Positions 55,063 to 63,303 of a DNA stretch of 64,000 bases are shown piece by piece (position 1 is the first letter of the stretch; each line of letters begins with the position of its first letter). Made by a program: the position numbers and the translations under genes. Under the pieces are notes generated by a model that worked only from the letters and a program-made list of their open reading frames with translations, was not told the DNA's origin and ran no database searches. The stretch is from Affinibrenneria salicis (GTDB lineage Bacteria > Pseudomonadota > Gammaproteobacteria > Enterobacterales > Enterobacteriaceae): NCBI RefSeq assembly GCF_008710095.1, contig NZ_VYKJ01000006.1, positions 124,001-188,000 on the forward strand, in the 5' to 3' direction.

Positions 55063-55788
55063 ATGTCATATTTTTATGAAGCTAAAGAAAAGGACCTTCT
55101 TTTTCTTGAAAAGGCGCTTTCCCTATATAAGCTACCGTCTGAGAATATCACGTCCGATACTTATCTGAACTATCTGATCAAGAAACCGTGGGGGTACGAA
55201 TACCGTATCTATGCCGATAATCTGTACGACGCATGGAAATTATCGATCGATCCCGGCGGCTCCACCTCCATGCATTGTCATCCCAAGAAAGATACCGCGC
55301 TGCTTTGTCTGAAAGGGAGCGGGATTACCCATTTTATTAATGGTGAAGTGGTTAATCTGCAGGAAGGCGATAAGATATATATCAAACGCGGCGTATTTCA
55401 TTCCACATCGGCCGGCGAGCACGGCATTCATCTGATTGAGATAGAAAATCCGCGTGATAAATTCGATCTTATTCGACTGGAAGATAACTACGGCCGCAAG
55501 AATCAGGGCTATGAGACGGACGCTTCGGCGGATATTGAGATTAGTGATCTTGTGCAGCATCAGGATTATATGTTGCGCGACAAAGATGCTTCGGATAGCT
55601 TTTTATTCGTCGTCGGCCATGCGGAAAACAGACGCAATCTATTAAAAAATGGTTATCGGGTGCTGTTCTCCGTCGTGATTGACGTTCAGCAGCATATCCT
55701 CGGGGGGATCCACGTTCTGGAGGAATGGGAAATGTGCGCTATGCGTTTCCCGGATAAAAAGTGCTTATTTATCGCCTCCAAATTTTGA
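55063..55788 (+). CDS. Cupin-domain protein
   Basis: A 241-residue protein. Residues about 45-140 form a cupin barrel with metal ligands in SMHCHPKKDTALLCLKG and the second motif IKRGVFHSTSAG. The entry KPWGYEYRIYADN recalls the sugar-phosphate isomerase type of cupins (mannose-6-phosphate isomerase C-terminal domain). The remaining 100 residues are not recognised. GAGGG precedes the ATG. It may isomerise or oxidise the pathway substrate. It lies 28 bp after the DJ-1 gene and 15 bp before the tautomerase gene. Confidence 0.8.
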   Translation: MSYFYEAKEKDLLFLEKALSLYKLPSENITSDTYLNYLIKKPWGYEYRIYADNLYDAWKLSIDPGGSTSMHCHPKKDTALLCLKGSGITHFINGEVVNLQEGDKIYIKRGVFHSTSAGEHGIHLIEIENPRDKFDLIRLEDNYGRKNQGYETDASADIEISDLVQHQDYMLRDKDASDSFLFVVGHAENRRNLLKNGYRVLFSVVIDVQQHILGGIHVLEEWEMCAMRFPDKKCLFIASKF

Positions 55789-55803
55789 ACCTGTGGTGAA
55801 ACT

Positions 55804-56187
55804 ATGCCATTAATTGAATCGTTTTTAAGTAATAAGTACTCAGCGCAACAGAAGAACATTATCGCCCGCGATGTCTATGACTGTTTGAGAGACGTCCTGA
55901 ATGTGAAAGCGGGCGCAAAGTTCGTGTATTTTAAAACTTTTAGTGATGACGATATGTTTGTGCCGGATGAACTGTTCGGCATTAAGTATAGTCGCAATCT
56001 TGTTCTGTTAAGGATAACGTTAAATAAAGGAAGGAGCCAGACAGATAAAAAAAAGCTGTATGAAAAACTTTCCGTCACGCTGGCCGCGCATCTGGGCATC
56101 GCGCCGGGCGATGTATTGGTCTGTCTGATGGAGAACGTGGCGGAAAACTGGTCATTCGGCGAGGGGAGGATGCCGTTCCTCGAGTAA
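55804..56187 (+). CDS. Tautomerase-superfamily protein
   Basis: A 127-residue protein starting MPLIESFLSNKYSAQQKNII, so removal of Met would expose the catalytic Pro of the tautomerase superfamily. The late ENVAENWSFGEGRMPF matches the NWSFG-type signature of the longer (about 130 residue) members such as malonate-semialdehyde decarboxylase relatives. It would carry out keto-enol tautomerisation or a related decarboxylation or dehalogenation. It is the last gene of the operon and converges on the LysR gene with 7 bp between. Confidence 0.82.
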   Translation: MPLIESFLSNKYSAQQKNIIARDVYDCLRDVLNVKAGAKFVYFKTFSDDDMFVPDELFGIKYSRNLVLLRITLNKGRSQTDKKKLYEKLSVTLAAHLGIAPGDVLVCLMENVAENWSFGEGRMPFLE

Positions 56188-56194
56188 CGGCGCA

Positions 56195-57154
56195 TCACGC
56201 TTCCGCCTGTAATTTTTGATAAAAGAAATCAGTGAAGGCTTTTACCTTCACTGATTTTCTTTTTGAGCCGGAGTACAGGAACGAGAACTTCCAGGCATCT
56301 TCGACCTTAAAATTTTGCAGTACTTCAACCAGACTGCCGTTGTTCAACGCGTCCTGCACCGAGAAATCGAACAGCTGTACGATACCGCCGTCATTCAGGG
56401 CGAAATCGCGAGCCGAGCTGATGTTGTCGAATATCCGCACCTGCGATTCCGTTTTTATCCATGCCGGAATGTCTCCGTTCATAATCAGCCACGGGAAGCT
56501 GCGGTTTTCTTCGCTGGTGCTGAAATTAATGCATTTGTGTTTTTTCAGATCGTCCAGCGTATTCACCGCGCCATTCTTTGCCAGATAGGCCGGGCTCGCA
56601 TACAAGCCCGAGGAAACGACGCATAGCGTTTTTTCCACCAGGAAACCGTCCAGTTGGGTATTGGATCGGATCAGCCGGATTGAGATATCGAACATCTCGC
56701 TGATGAAGTCGACGTTGCGGCTGGTGACGTGGAGATCGATTTTGATTAATGGGTATTTATCGCAAAACTCGGGCAGGTAGGGGATGATTTTATAATTGGC
56801 GAACATTTCCGGCACGCTTATCTTTATTCGCCCGACCGGCGCGTTAATTTTAGACTTGATGGCCAGTTCGCTCTCTTTTAGCAGCTCAATAATCTCTGAA
56901 CATTTTTCGTAATAATCTCTGCCATCCTGCGTAAGGCCGGTACGCCGCGTGTTGCGCAGAAATAAACGGAAGCCGAGCCGTTCTTCCAGCCGCTTTATCG
57001 AACGACTGACCGCCGCCGGCGTAATCCCCAGATCCTCGGCTGCGGTGGAGAAGTTTTCGCTTTTCGCCGTGGCGCAGAATATTTCCAGACTGGCAATATG
57101 CATGGCATCCAGACGTTTATTTATCTCCAGACCTAACATTTTGTCTTTTTTCAT
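56195..57154 (-). CDS. LysR-family regulator next to the tautomerase operon
   Basis: A LysR regulator of about 319 residues, starting at ATG 57154 (MKKDKMLGLEINKRLDAMHI); the frame extending to 57370 has no ribosome site. Helix-turn-helix text LEIFCATAKSENFSTAAEDL and ITPAAVSRSIKRLEERLGFR is clear, and the effector domain resembles the CrgA/DsdC-like subgroup (SRNVDFISEMFDISIRL). It is convergent with, rather than divergent from, the EamA operon, so control of that operon is possible but not implied by layout. Confidence 0.85.
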   Translation of the reverse strand: MKKDKMLGLEINKRLDAMHIASLEIFCATAKSENFSTAAEDLGITPAAVSRSIKRLEERLGFRLFLRNTRRTGLTQDGRDYYEKCSEIIELLKESELAIKSKINAPVGRIKISVPEMFANYKIIPYLPEFCDKYPLIKIDLHVTSRNVDFISEMFDISIRLIRSNTQLDGFLVEKTLCVVSSGLYASPAYLAKNGAVNTLDDLKKHKCINFSTSEENRSFPWLIMNGDIPAWIKTESQVRIFDNISSARDFALNDGGIVQLFDFSVQDALNNGSLVEVLQNFKVEDAWKFSFLYSGSKRKSVKVKAFTDFFYQKLQAEA

Positions 57155-57385
57155 TATTTTTATTGTCCCTGTCGTTATCTCGTCAGGAAATTCATTTTCC
57201 TGAAACCGCGCAATCCAGACGTTACGCAGCCGGCCCGCGCCCCTGAGGGAGTATTTACGGTCGCCGACTGAAACCTGATGATTATAGTATATCTCAGCGT
57301 CGGGCCGCTGGCCCGGCGCCTGACAGGCCACCGACGTCAGCGGCCCGCCGGCGAGCCGATAGTTGAGCAAACCCGCGCCCGACCT

Positions 57386-58180
57386 TTACGCCATCACGGT
57401 GCGATAGAGCAACGCGTCGAGGCGCGCCTCGTCGGCCGCCTGATTGGCGGCTAAGGTCGGCTGCGCGGCCGCCTGCTCCAGCTGTTGCGAGATAAAGGCG
57501 TGGATGGGGGCAGAACGCGCGCCGTACTCCGCCTCTCCCACCCGCCGTTTTATCGCCAGCAGCCGTTCGATTTCATCAAGCAGACGCGGGTCGCTGACCG
57601 TCGCGGCCACCAGTCGATCAAAACTCATCGGCGGCATGCCTTTCCCGGCGTCTATCCAGCGCACCGCCAGCAGCGGGCGCAGCACATAAAAGTACTTTTT
57701 CAGCCGTACTTCCTCGCCCTGCAGGTAGCCGCGAAAATTTTTGCGCGCCATCGACAGGTAGTGATGGCGGGCGCGCTGCGGCGAAAACCATGCCGGCACC
57801 TGGGCGCGCAGCGCATCCAGCGTTGCGTCATCCTGCCGATAGACGACGGGCGAATCGAGCCATTCGATCAGCGTCGGGTTGGCCCGCTTCAGCAGACCCA
57901 GCGCCTTGCGCCACTCCCAGCCGCAGACATCCAGCTCGCTGTCTATCGGCAGCTCGATGACATCCCGTCGCGGCTCAACGGTCAGATACCACTCGGGGGG
58001 ATGCACATAGAGAAAACGCACGTCATAATCGCTGTCGGGCGAAGCGAAACCCCAGCCGCGGCTGCCCGATTCGCAGGCGTAAAGTATGCGTACGTTGTAG
58101 CGTTCCTCCACCTCGCGCAGCGTTCGCCGCACGCGGTCGTACATCCCGGGCGCCAGCGCGGCAAATTCTTTGTTCATCAT
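57386..58180 (-). CDS. RlaP-type RNA repair nucleotidyltransferase
   Basis: A 264-residue nucleotidyltransferase. The polymerase-beta fold signature is complete: GS at 39-40 in ACESGSRGWGFASPDSDYDV, with acids D51 and D53 (DYD), a third acid in ELDVCGWEWRK. This is the COG3541/RlaP family, which is often found with rtcB in RNA repair operons and may add or edit nucleotides at RNA ends. Two adjacent ATGs (58180, 58177) follow AAGGATC. It starts 5 bp after the rtcB stop and so is in the same sigma-54 operon. In E. coli this position is taken by rtcA. Confidence 0.82.
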   Translation of the reverse strand: MMNKEFAALAPGMYDRVRRTLREVEERYNVRILYACESGSRGWGFASPDSDYDVRFLYVHPPEWYLTVEPRRDVIELPIDSELDVCGWEWRKALGLLKRANPTLIEWLDSPVVYRQDDATLDALRAQVPAWFSPQRARHHYLSMARKNFRGYLQGEEVRLKKYFYVLRPLLAVRWIDAGKGMPPMSFDRLVAATVSDPRLLDEIERLLAIKRRVGEAEYGARSAPIHAFISQQLEQAAAQPTLAANQAADEARLDALLYRTVMA

Positions 58181-58185
58181 GATCC

Positions 58186-59412
58186 TTATCCTTTTACACA
58201 CACCACCTGATGCAGGGTATGCACGATTTCCACCAGCGAAGACTGCGCGCTCATCACCGCATCAATGTCTTTATAGGCCATAGGGATTTCGTCGATGACC
58301 TCGCTGTCTTTACGGCACTCCACGTGCGCGGTGGCGCGAATGTGGTCGCTCACGGTAAAGCGTTTTTTCGCCTCGGTCCGGCTCATGACGCGTCCGGCGC
58401 CGTGGCTGCAGGAGCAGAAGCTCTCTTCGTTGCCTAAGCCGCGCACGATAAAACTTTTCGCCCCCATCGAACCGGGGATAATGCCCATCTGGCCGCGCTG
58501 CGCTGAAACCGCGCCTTTACGCGTGACCAGCACCGCTTCGCCAAAATGCTGCTCGCGCTGCACATAGTTATGGTGGCAGTTTACCGCCTCCTGATGGGTG
58601 GCGAACGGTTTAGGGATCGCCCGGGATAGCGCGCTCAGTACGTGCTGCATCATCACTTCACGGTTGAGTCGGGCAAACTCCTGCGCCCAGCCCACCGCCT
58701 CCATGTAATCGTCGAAATGGCGGCTGCCTTCGGCGAAGTAAGCCAGCTGGCGGTCGGGCAGATTCGCGATGTGCTGCTGCATATCCTGTTGCGCCAGGGT
58801 GATAAACAGCGAGCCGATGGCGTTGCCCACGCCGCGCGACCCGCTGTGCAGCATCACCCAGACGCGCTGCGCTTCATCCAGACAAACCTCGATAAAGTGA
58901 TTGCCGGTGCCCAGGGTGCCCAGATGCTGATGGTTGTTGGTTTTCAGCAACTGAGGGTATTTATCCGTAATGCGTTTAAACCCCGGCGCCAGCGCCGCCC
59001 AGTGCGCGTCCACCGACGCCGGCGGATTTTCCCACGCCCCTTTATCCCTTTTCGAACGCGTGGAGGTGCGTCCGTGCGGCACAGCCTGCTCAATGGCGCT
59101 GCGGATCCCCGTCAGGTTATCCGGCAGATCCGCCGCGTTCAGCGAGGTGCGCACCGCAATCATGCCGCAGCCAATATCCACGCCGACGGCGGCGGGAATA
59201 ATCGCGCCGCGCGTCGGGATCACGCTGCCGATGGTGGAGCCTTTACCGACGTGCACATCCGGCATCACCGCCAGATGGCGGAAGATAAACGGCATTTTGG
59301 CCGTGTTCAGCAATTGGTCGCGCGCCTTCTCATCGACCGGAACGCCATGGGTCCACATTTTTACCGGCGCGCTATTGTTCTGCGCGATCAGTTGATAATC
59401 CGTTTTTTCCAT
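58186..59412 (-). CDS. rtcB: RNA ligase RtcB
   Basis: A 408-residue GTP-dependent RNA ligase that joins 2',3'-cyclic phosphate or 3'-phosphate ends to 5'-OH ends. H337 in FCSCSHGAGRVMSR is the guanylylated histidine, at the same number as in E. coli. Metal ligands are in VGVDIGCGMIAV (D79, C82), GTLGTGNHFIEV and LHSGSRGVGN. AGGAG precedes the ATG. A sigma-54 promoter lies upstream, with RtcR encoded divergently, so it is silent until RtcR senses damaged RNA. Confidence 0.97.
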   Translation of the reverse strand: MEKTDYQLIAQNNSAPVKMWTHGVPVDEKARDQLLNTAKMPFIFRHLAVMPDVHVGKGSTIGSVIPTRGAIIPAAVGVDIGCGMIAVRTSLNAADLPDNLTGIRSAIEQAVPHGRTSTRSKRDKGAWENPPASVDAHWAALAPGFKRITDKYPQLLKTNNHQHLGTLGTGNHFIEVCLDEAQRVWVMLHSGSRGVGNAIGSLFITLAQQDMQQHIANLPDRQLAYFAEGSRHFDDYMEAVGWAQEFARLNREVMMQHVLSALSRAIPKPFATHQEAVNCHHNYVQREQHFGEAVLVTRKGAVSAQRGQMGIIPGSMGAKSFIVRGLGNEESFCSCSHGAGRVMSRTEAKKRFTVSDHIRATAHVECRKDSEVIDEIPMAYKDIDAVMSAQSSLVEIVHTLHQVVCVKG

Positions 59413-59451
59413 TTTTTTCTCCTGGTGTGTTTCGCGTTACCTGCTGTATAG

Positions 59452-59468
59452 AGCGAAAGACGTGCCAG
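59452..59468 (-). promoter_or_regulatory. Sigma-54 promoter of the rtcB operon
   Basis: On the minus strand CTGGCACGTCTTTCGCT fits the YTGGCACG-N4-TTGCW consensus with the GG and GC at the right spacing, 40 bp before the rtcB ATG. The AT-rich 59490-59600 segment upstream is where RtcR should bind and bend. Confidence 0.9.
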
Positions 59469-59603
59469 TTTTTTCATGAAGCAATAAATTTTAATAACAT
59501 AATGAAAAATAAATAAATTATTTTTATCGTGCGCCGACGATGTTTGCATGAAGGGTAAATTAATTTATATTTATAGATAGTATTTTATATCAATGGATAG
59601 ACT

Positions 59604-61187
59604 ATGCGACGCAGAGTAGTGATAGGCGTACTGGGCACCACCCTGGACAAGCGCGGCAAGCACAGCAATCGCTGGAACAAATGGCGGCCGACGCTGGGTT
59701 TGTGCCAGCACCCGGATTTACCCGTCGATCGGCTGGAGCTGTTGCATCAGCCGCGCGATCTGCCTATGGCACAGCAACTGGCCGGGGATATCGGACAGGT
59801 GTCGCCGGCGACCCGCGTGTGTCCGCATGAAGTGGCGTTGAGCGATCCGTGGGATTTTGAAGAGGTGTACCGCGCGTTCCTCGATTTCGTCAGCCAGTAT
59901 CCGTTCGATACGGAAAACGAGGAGTATCTGGTACATATCACCACTGGTACGCATGTGGTGCAGATCTGTTGGTTCCTGCTGACCGAGGCGCGCTATTTGC
60001 CCGCCCGACTGCTGCAAACGGCGCCGGCGCACAAGTCCGAACGCCCGGCGCCGCAGGGCGTCTACTCGATTATCGATCTCGATCTCAGCCGCTACAGCAC
60101 GCTGACCAGCCGTTTCCTGCGCGAGCAGCAGAGTTCGGTGTCCTTTTTGAAATCCGGTATTGAAACCCGCAACGCCACCTTTAACGCGCTGATCGATCAG
60201 ATTGAGCGCGTTGCGTTGCGATCTTCCGCGCCGATGCTGCTCACCGGCCCGACCGGCGCGGGCAAATCTTTCCTCGCCCGGCGCATCTATCAACTGCGCG
60301 AGTCGCGCCATCTGGTGCAGGGGCGTTTTGTCGCCGTCAACTGCGCCACCCTGCGCGGCGACAACGCTATGTCCACGCTGTTCGGCCACGTTAAAGGCGC
60401 CTTTACCGGCGCGCTGCAGGCGAGAACGGGACTGCTGCGCGAGGCGGACGGCGGCATTCTGTTTCTGGATGAAATCGCCGAGCTGGGGCTGGATGAGCAG
60501 GCGATGTTGCTGAAGGCCATCGAGGAAAAAAAATTCTTTCCCTTCGGCTCTGATAAAGAAGTCAGCAGCGATTTTCAGCTGATTGCCGGCACGCACCGCG
60601 ATATGCGCGCGTGGATCGCGCAGGGGCGTTTTCGCGAAGATCTGTTCGCGCGTATCAATATGTGGACCTTTCCGCTGCCGGGGCTGGCGCAGCGCCGGGA
60701 AGACATTGAGCCCAACGTGGCGTTCGAGCTACAGCGTTTTACGCAGTCGCAGCAGACTCAGGTGCGTTTTGACAAGGATGCGCGTCAACGCTACCTCGCC
60801 TTCGCCTGTTCAGAACGCGCGCGCTGGCGCGGCAACTTTCGCGAACTGGGCGCTTCCGTCGCGCGCATGGCGACGCTGGCGGAGCAGGGGCGCATCACTC
60901 TGGCGTTGGTGGAGGAAGAGATCGGCCGTCTGTATGACCACTGGCAGGATGAGAGCGAACCGGCGCTTCCGGCCGCCGTCGGCGAGATTGACCTGTTCGA
61001 GCGCAGCCAGCTGGAGTCTGTGCTAAAGGTCTGTCGCCAGGCCGATACGCTGTCGGCTGCGGGGCGTCAGCTGTTCGCCGTCTCGCGCCAGCAGAAAAAG
61101 CAGCCCAACGACGCCGACCGGCTGCGTAAATATCTGGCGCGCTTCGGTCTGAGCTGGGAGACCGCGCACGCCGCCGGCACTGACTAA
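59604..61187 (+). CDS. rtcR: RtcR, sigma-54 activator with CARF domain
   Basis: A 527-residue activator. Residues 1-180 form the RtcR/CARF sensor (RRVVIGVLGTTLDKRGKHSN, HITTGTHVVQ), which binds RNA-derived ligands with 2',3'-cyclic phosphates. The AAA+ domain has Walker A G215-S222 (GPTGAGKS), the sigma-54 contact loop GAFTGA at 265-270 and Walker B LFLDE at 286-290. The C-terminal part (SQLESVLKVCRQADTLSAAG) is a helix-turn-helix. It is divergent from rtcB, with 191 bp between. All parts needed for activation are present. Confidence 0.96.
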   Translation: MRRRVVIGVLGTTLDKRGKHSNRWNKWRPTLGLCQHPDLPVDRLELLHQPRDLPMAQQLAGDIGQVSPATRVCPHEVALSDPWDFEEVYRAFLDFVSQYPFDTENEEYLVHITTGTHVVQICWFLLTEARYLPARLLQTAPAHKSERPAPQGVYSIIDLDLSRYSTLTSRFLREQQSSVSFLKSGIETRNATFNALIDQIERVALRSSAPMLLTGPTGAGKSFLARRIYQLRESRHLVQGRFVAVNCATLRGDNAMSTLFGHVKGAFTGALQARTGLLREADGGILFLDEIAELGLDEQAMLLKAIEEKKFFPFGSDKEVSSDFQLIAGTHRDMRAWIAQGRFREDLFARINMWTFPLPGLAQRREDIEPNVAFELQRFTQSQQTQVRFDKDARQRYLAFACSERARWRGNFRELGASVARMATLAEQGRITLALVEEEIGRLYDHWQDESEPALPAAVGEIDLFERSQLESVLKVCRQADTLSAAGRQLFAVSRQQKKQPNDADRLRKYLARFGLSWETAHAAGTD

Positions 61188-61212
61188 CGCCGTGACTGTC
61201 GTCTCGCGCGGC

Positions 61213-62097
61213 TCAACTGACGGCCTCTGCCGGCTGCGGCGGCGCGTGGCGCCGGCAGGTGGCGATAAACAAATCGCGCACCGGGTCGGCCTCCTCCGGG
61301 TTCCACGCTATGCCGGATTGCCAGCGAGTCTCGGGCAGCGGCAGCGTTCTGATATTCTCCATGCCGAGGTAGACGCAGCTTTCCGGCAAAATACTGACGC
61401 CGGTGCCCGCCGCCGCCAGCGCCAGCAGGGTGAGAATATCATCCGCCTGTTGGCTGATGTTGATATGCAGCTTCTTCTGTTCCAGGTAGAGCAGCACTCG
61501 CCGGTTCAGGCTCGAACAGCGCACGTCGCTCATCCGTAAAAACGGCGCGTTACGCAGAATAAAGTCGACCGGTTGATCCACAAACAGATCTTTATTCACG
61601 GCCAGCACCAGGTTATCGCTGATTAAGGGAAGGGCGGTTAACGGCGCGCTGACCGGCAGGCGCAGAAAACCGACCGACAGTGTGCCGTTCAGCAGCCGTT
61701 CTTTTTGTTGCGCGGAGGCCATATCGTTCAGGTTAATGGAAATGCCCGGGTGCTCGGTTTTAAAACGTGAAATTAAATCGGGCGCCAGCCGCAGGCTCGA
61801 CAGACCAAAACCAATATTTAAATGGCCGATATGACCGGCCGAGGCGAACTGCACCCTGTCGAGAAACGCTTTCTCTTCCGACATAAAGCGCCGGGCGCTG
61901 TTTAACAGATATTGTCCGGCGGCGGTGAGGCGCGCGCCCGTTCTGCCGCGGCTGAAGAGCGTCAGCCCCGACTGCTGTTCCAGCCGGTTAATTTTTTTCG
62001 TTAATGCCGACTGAGTAATAAACAGGCGGGCGGCCGCTTCGTGGTAAGACCCCGCCTCCGCCAGCATAATAAACGCCTTAATAAGCCCCGTATCCAT
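61213..62097 (-). CDS. LysR-family transcriptional regulator
   Basis: A 294-residue LysR protein (LIKAFIMLAEAGSYHEAAAR, ITQSALTKKINRLEQQSGLT) with the usual effector domain. GAGGAGATGGA precedes the ATG. It converges on rtcR and is divergent from the small frame at 62245 and, beyond it, the HAD phosphatase gene, which are its possible targets. The effector is unknown. Confidence 0.88.
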   Translation of the reverse strand: MDTGLIKAFIMLAEAGSYHEAAARLFITQSALTKKINRLEQQSGLTLFSRGRTGARLTAAGQYLLNSARRFMSEEKAFLDRVQFASAGHIGHLNIGFGLSSLRLAPDLISRFKTEHPGISINLNDMASAQQKERLLNGTLSVGFLRLPVSAPLTALPLISDNLVLAVNKDLFVDQPVDFILRNAPFLRMSDVRCSSLNRRVLLYLEQKKLHINISQQADDILTLLALAAAGTGVSILPESCVYLGMENIRTLPLPETRWQSGIAWNPEEADPVRDLFIATCRRHAPPQPAEAVS

Positions 62098-62244
62098 TCC
62101 ATCTCCTCATCGAACGATGAAACATATTCATTATACCTGATTGATATTATTGACTATATCTGGTTTCCCCCACATTGCGCTGACGTCAACTGCCCCCATT
62201 TTCGCCGCGCGCGGGCGGATATCTGTCAGACATAGCGAGTATCC

Positions 62245-62484
62245 ATGAGGTGCACGGTGGAAAACTATATTTTTCTGATTAAGCACGAAACGATAGTCCC
62301 AATAGCGTTAACCGAACAGGAGTGCGGGACGCTGATTATCCGCCTGATAGAACAGGCGTTTTATCTCTCGCCCGTCTCCGTCAGAGCGGTGAGCTCTCAT
62401 CTGGCGCTGAATAAATTTCAGGACGTGTTCAGGCGCATGGGCCGCCTGCGCTGCAATGACATTAAGCGGGGCCGGCAGTGCTGA
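62245..62484 (+). CDS. Small hypothetical protein
   Basis: A 79-codon frame (ENYIFLIKHETIVPIALTEQ, ECGTLIIRLIEQAFYLSPVS) that I do not recognise. Either ATG 62245 or GTG 62257, which follows GAGGTGCAC, could start it. It reads like a real protein in its first 60 residues, is divergent from the LysR gene, and precedes the phosphatase gene by 100 bp. No signal peptide or membrane segment. It could also be chance. Confidence 0.4.
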   Translation: MRCTVENYIFLIKHETIVPIALTEQECGTLIIRLIEQAFYLSPVSVRAVSSHLALNKFQDVFRRMGRLRCNDIKRGRQC

Positions 62485-62584
62485 ACGACGATCCAGTGAG
62501 GACATGCCCGTTATTTCTGCGGCGGCAGAGGGATTAAGCCCGTTTCCCCGACGCCCGGTTGTTTGTGAGGACAGGAGCTGCCCT

Positions 62585-63271
62585 ATGCAAAAGATTACTA
62601 CTGTACTGTTTGATTTAGATGGCGTCATCGTCGATTCCCGGGCGGTGATCGCCGCGGCCTGGCGTCAGGTGGCGGCGCAGCATGCTATCGCCATCAGCGA
62701 TGAGCAACTGGAGAAATATATTATCGGCGCCGCCGTGCAATACACGCTGGAGCGGATTTTTCATGCTTTCGATGCCGACGCCAGGCGGAGCATTGCTCAG
62801 CAACAGGAACAACTGGAGGTGGCGGCGGACTATGCCCTGCTGTCGGGGTTACTGCCTTTTTATCGCGCGCTGTATGACAGAAACGTGCGCATGGGCATGG
62901 TAACCGGCAGTTCGGGCAATAAGGTGCGCAGTATTTTACGTCAGCATCCGCTGGCCGGTTTTTTCTGCGTGGTGACCGGCGACGATGTGGCGCAAGGCAA
63001 ACCGCACCCGGAGTCTTACCGCAAGGCGATGGAATTCTGGCGCGCGGAACCGCAGGAAACGCTGATCTTTGAGGATTCGGACCACGGCATTATGGCTGCG
63101 CGCCGGGCACAGGCGCACTGCATCGCGGTAGGCAACTTCCTCTCGCCGGCCCGCTTCGCGATCGGGGATTTTAACGACGTATTTATCGCCGACGATGGGC
63201 GCATCATGCTCAATTCTTACGATCTGGATGAAGATGGGATGGTGGATACCGGACTGTACCTGCCGGCGTAA
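62585..63271 (+). CDS. HAD-superfamily phosphatase (phosphoglucomutase-like subfamily)
   Basis: A 228-residue HAD hydrolase from ATG 62585 (GGAG upstream). Motif I is VLFDLDGVIVDS with nucleophile D10 and D12; motif II is MVTGSSGNK; motif III GKPHPESYRKA; motif IV TLIFEDSDHGIMAA. A helical cap lies between residues 15 and 80, as in beta-phosphoglucomutase and sugar-phosphate phosphatases. It likely dephosphorylates a sugar phosphate. The longer frame from 62456 overlaps the small upstream frame. Confidence 0.9.
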   Translation: MQKITTVLFDLDGVIVDSRAVIAAAWRQVAAQHAIAISDEQLEKYIIGAAVQYTLERIFHAFDADARRSIAQQQEQLEVAADYALLSGLLPFYRALYDRNVRMGMVTGSSGNKVRSILRQHPLAGFFCVVTGDDVAQGKPHPESYRKAMEFWRAEPQETLIFEDSDHGIMAARRAQAHCIAVGNFLSPARFAIGDFNDVFIADDGRIMLNSYDLDEDGMVDTGLYLPA

Positions 63272-63274
63272 AGG

Positions 63275-63298
63275 CGCACCCGCCGGACAGCGGGTGCG
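63275..63298. terminator. Hairpin between the HAD gene and the permease gene
   Basis: CGCACCCGC and GCGGGTGCG form a 9-bp stem with a six-base loop between two convergent genes. There is no T run on either side. Confidence 0.5.
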
Positions 63299-63303
63299 AC
63301 AGG

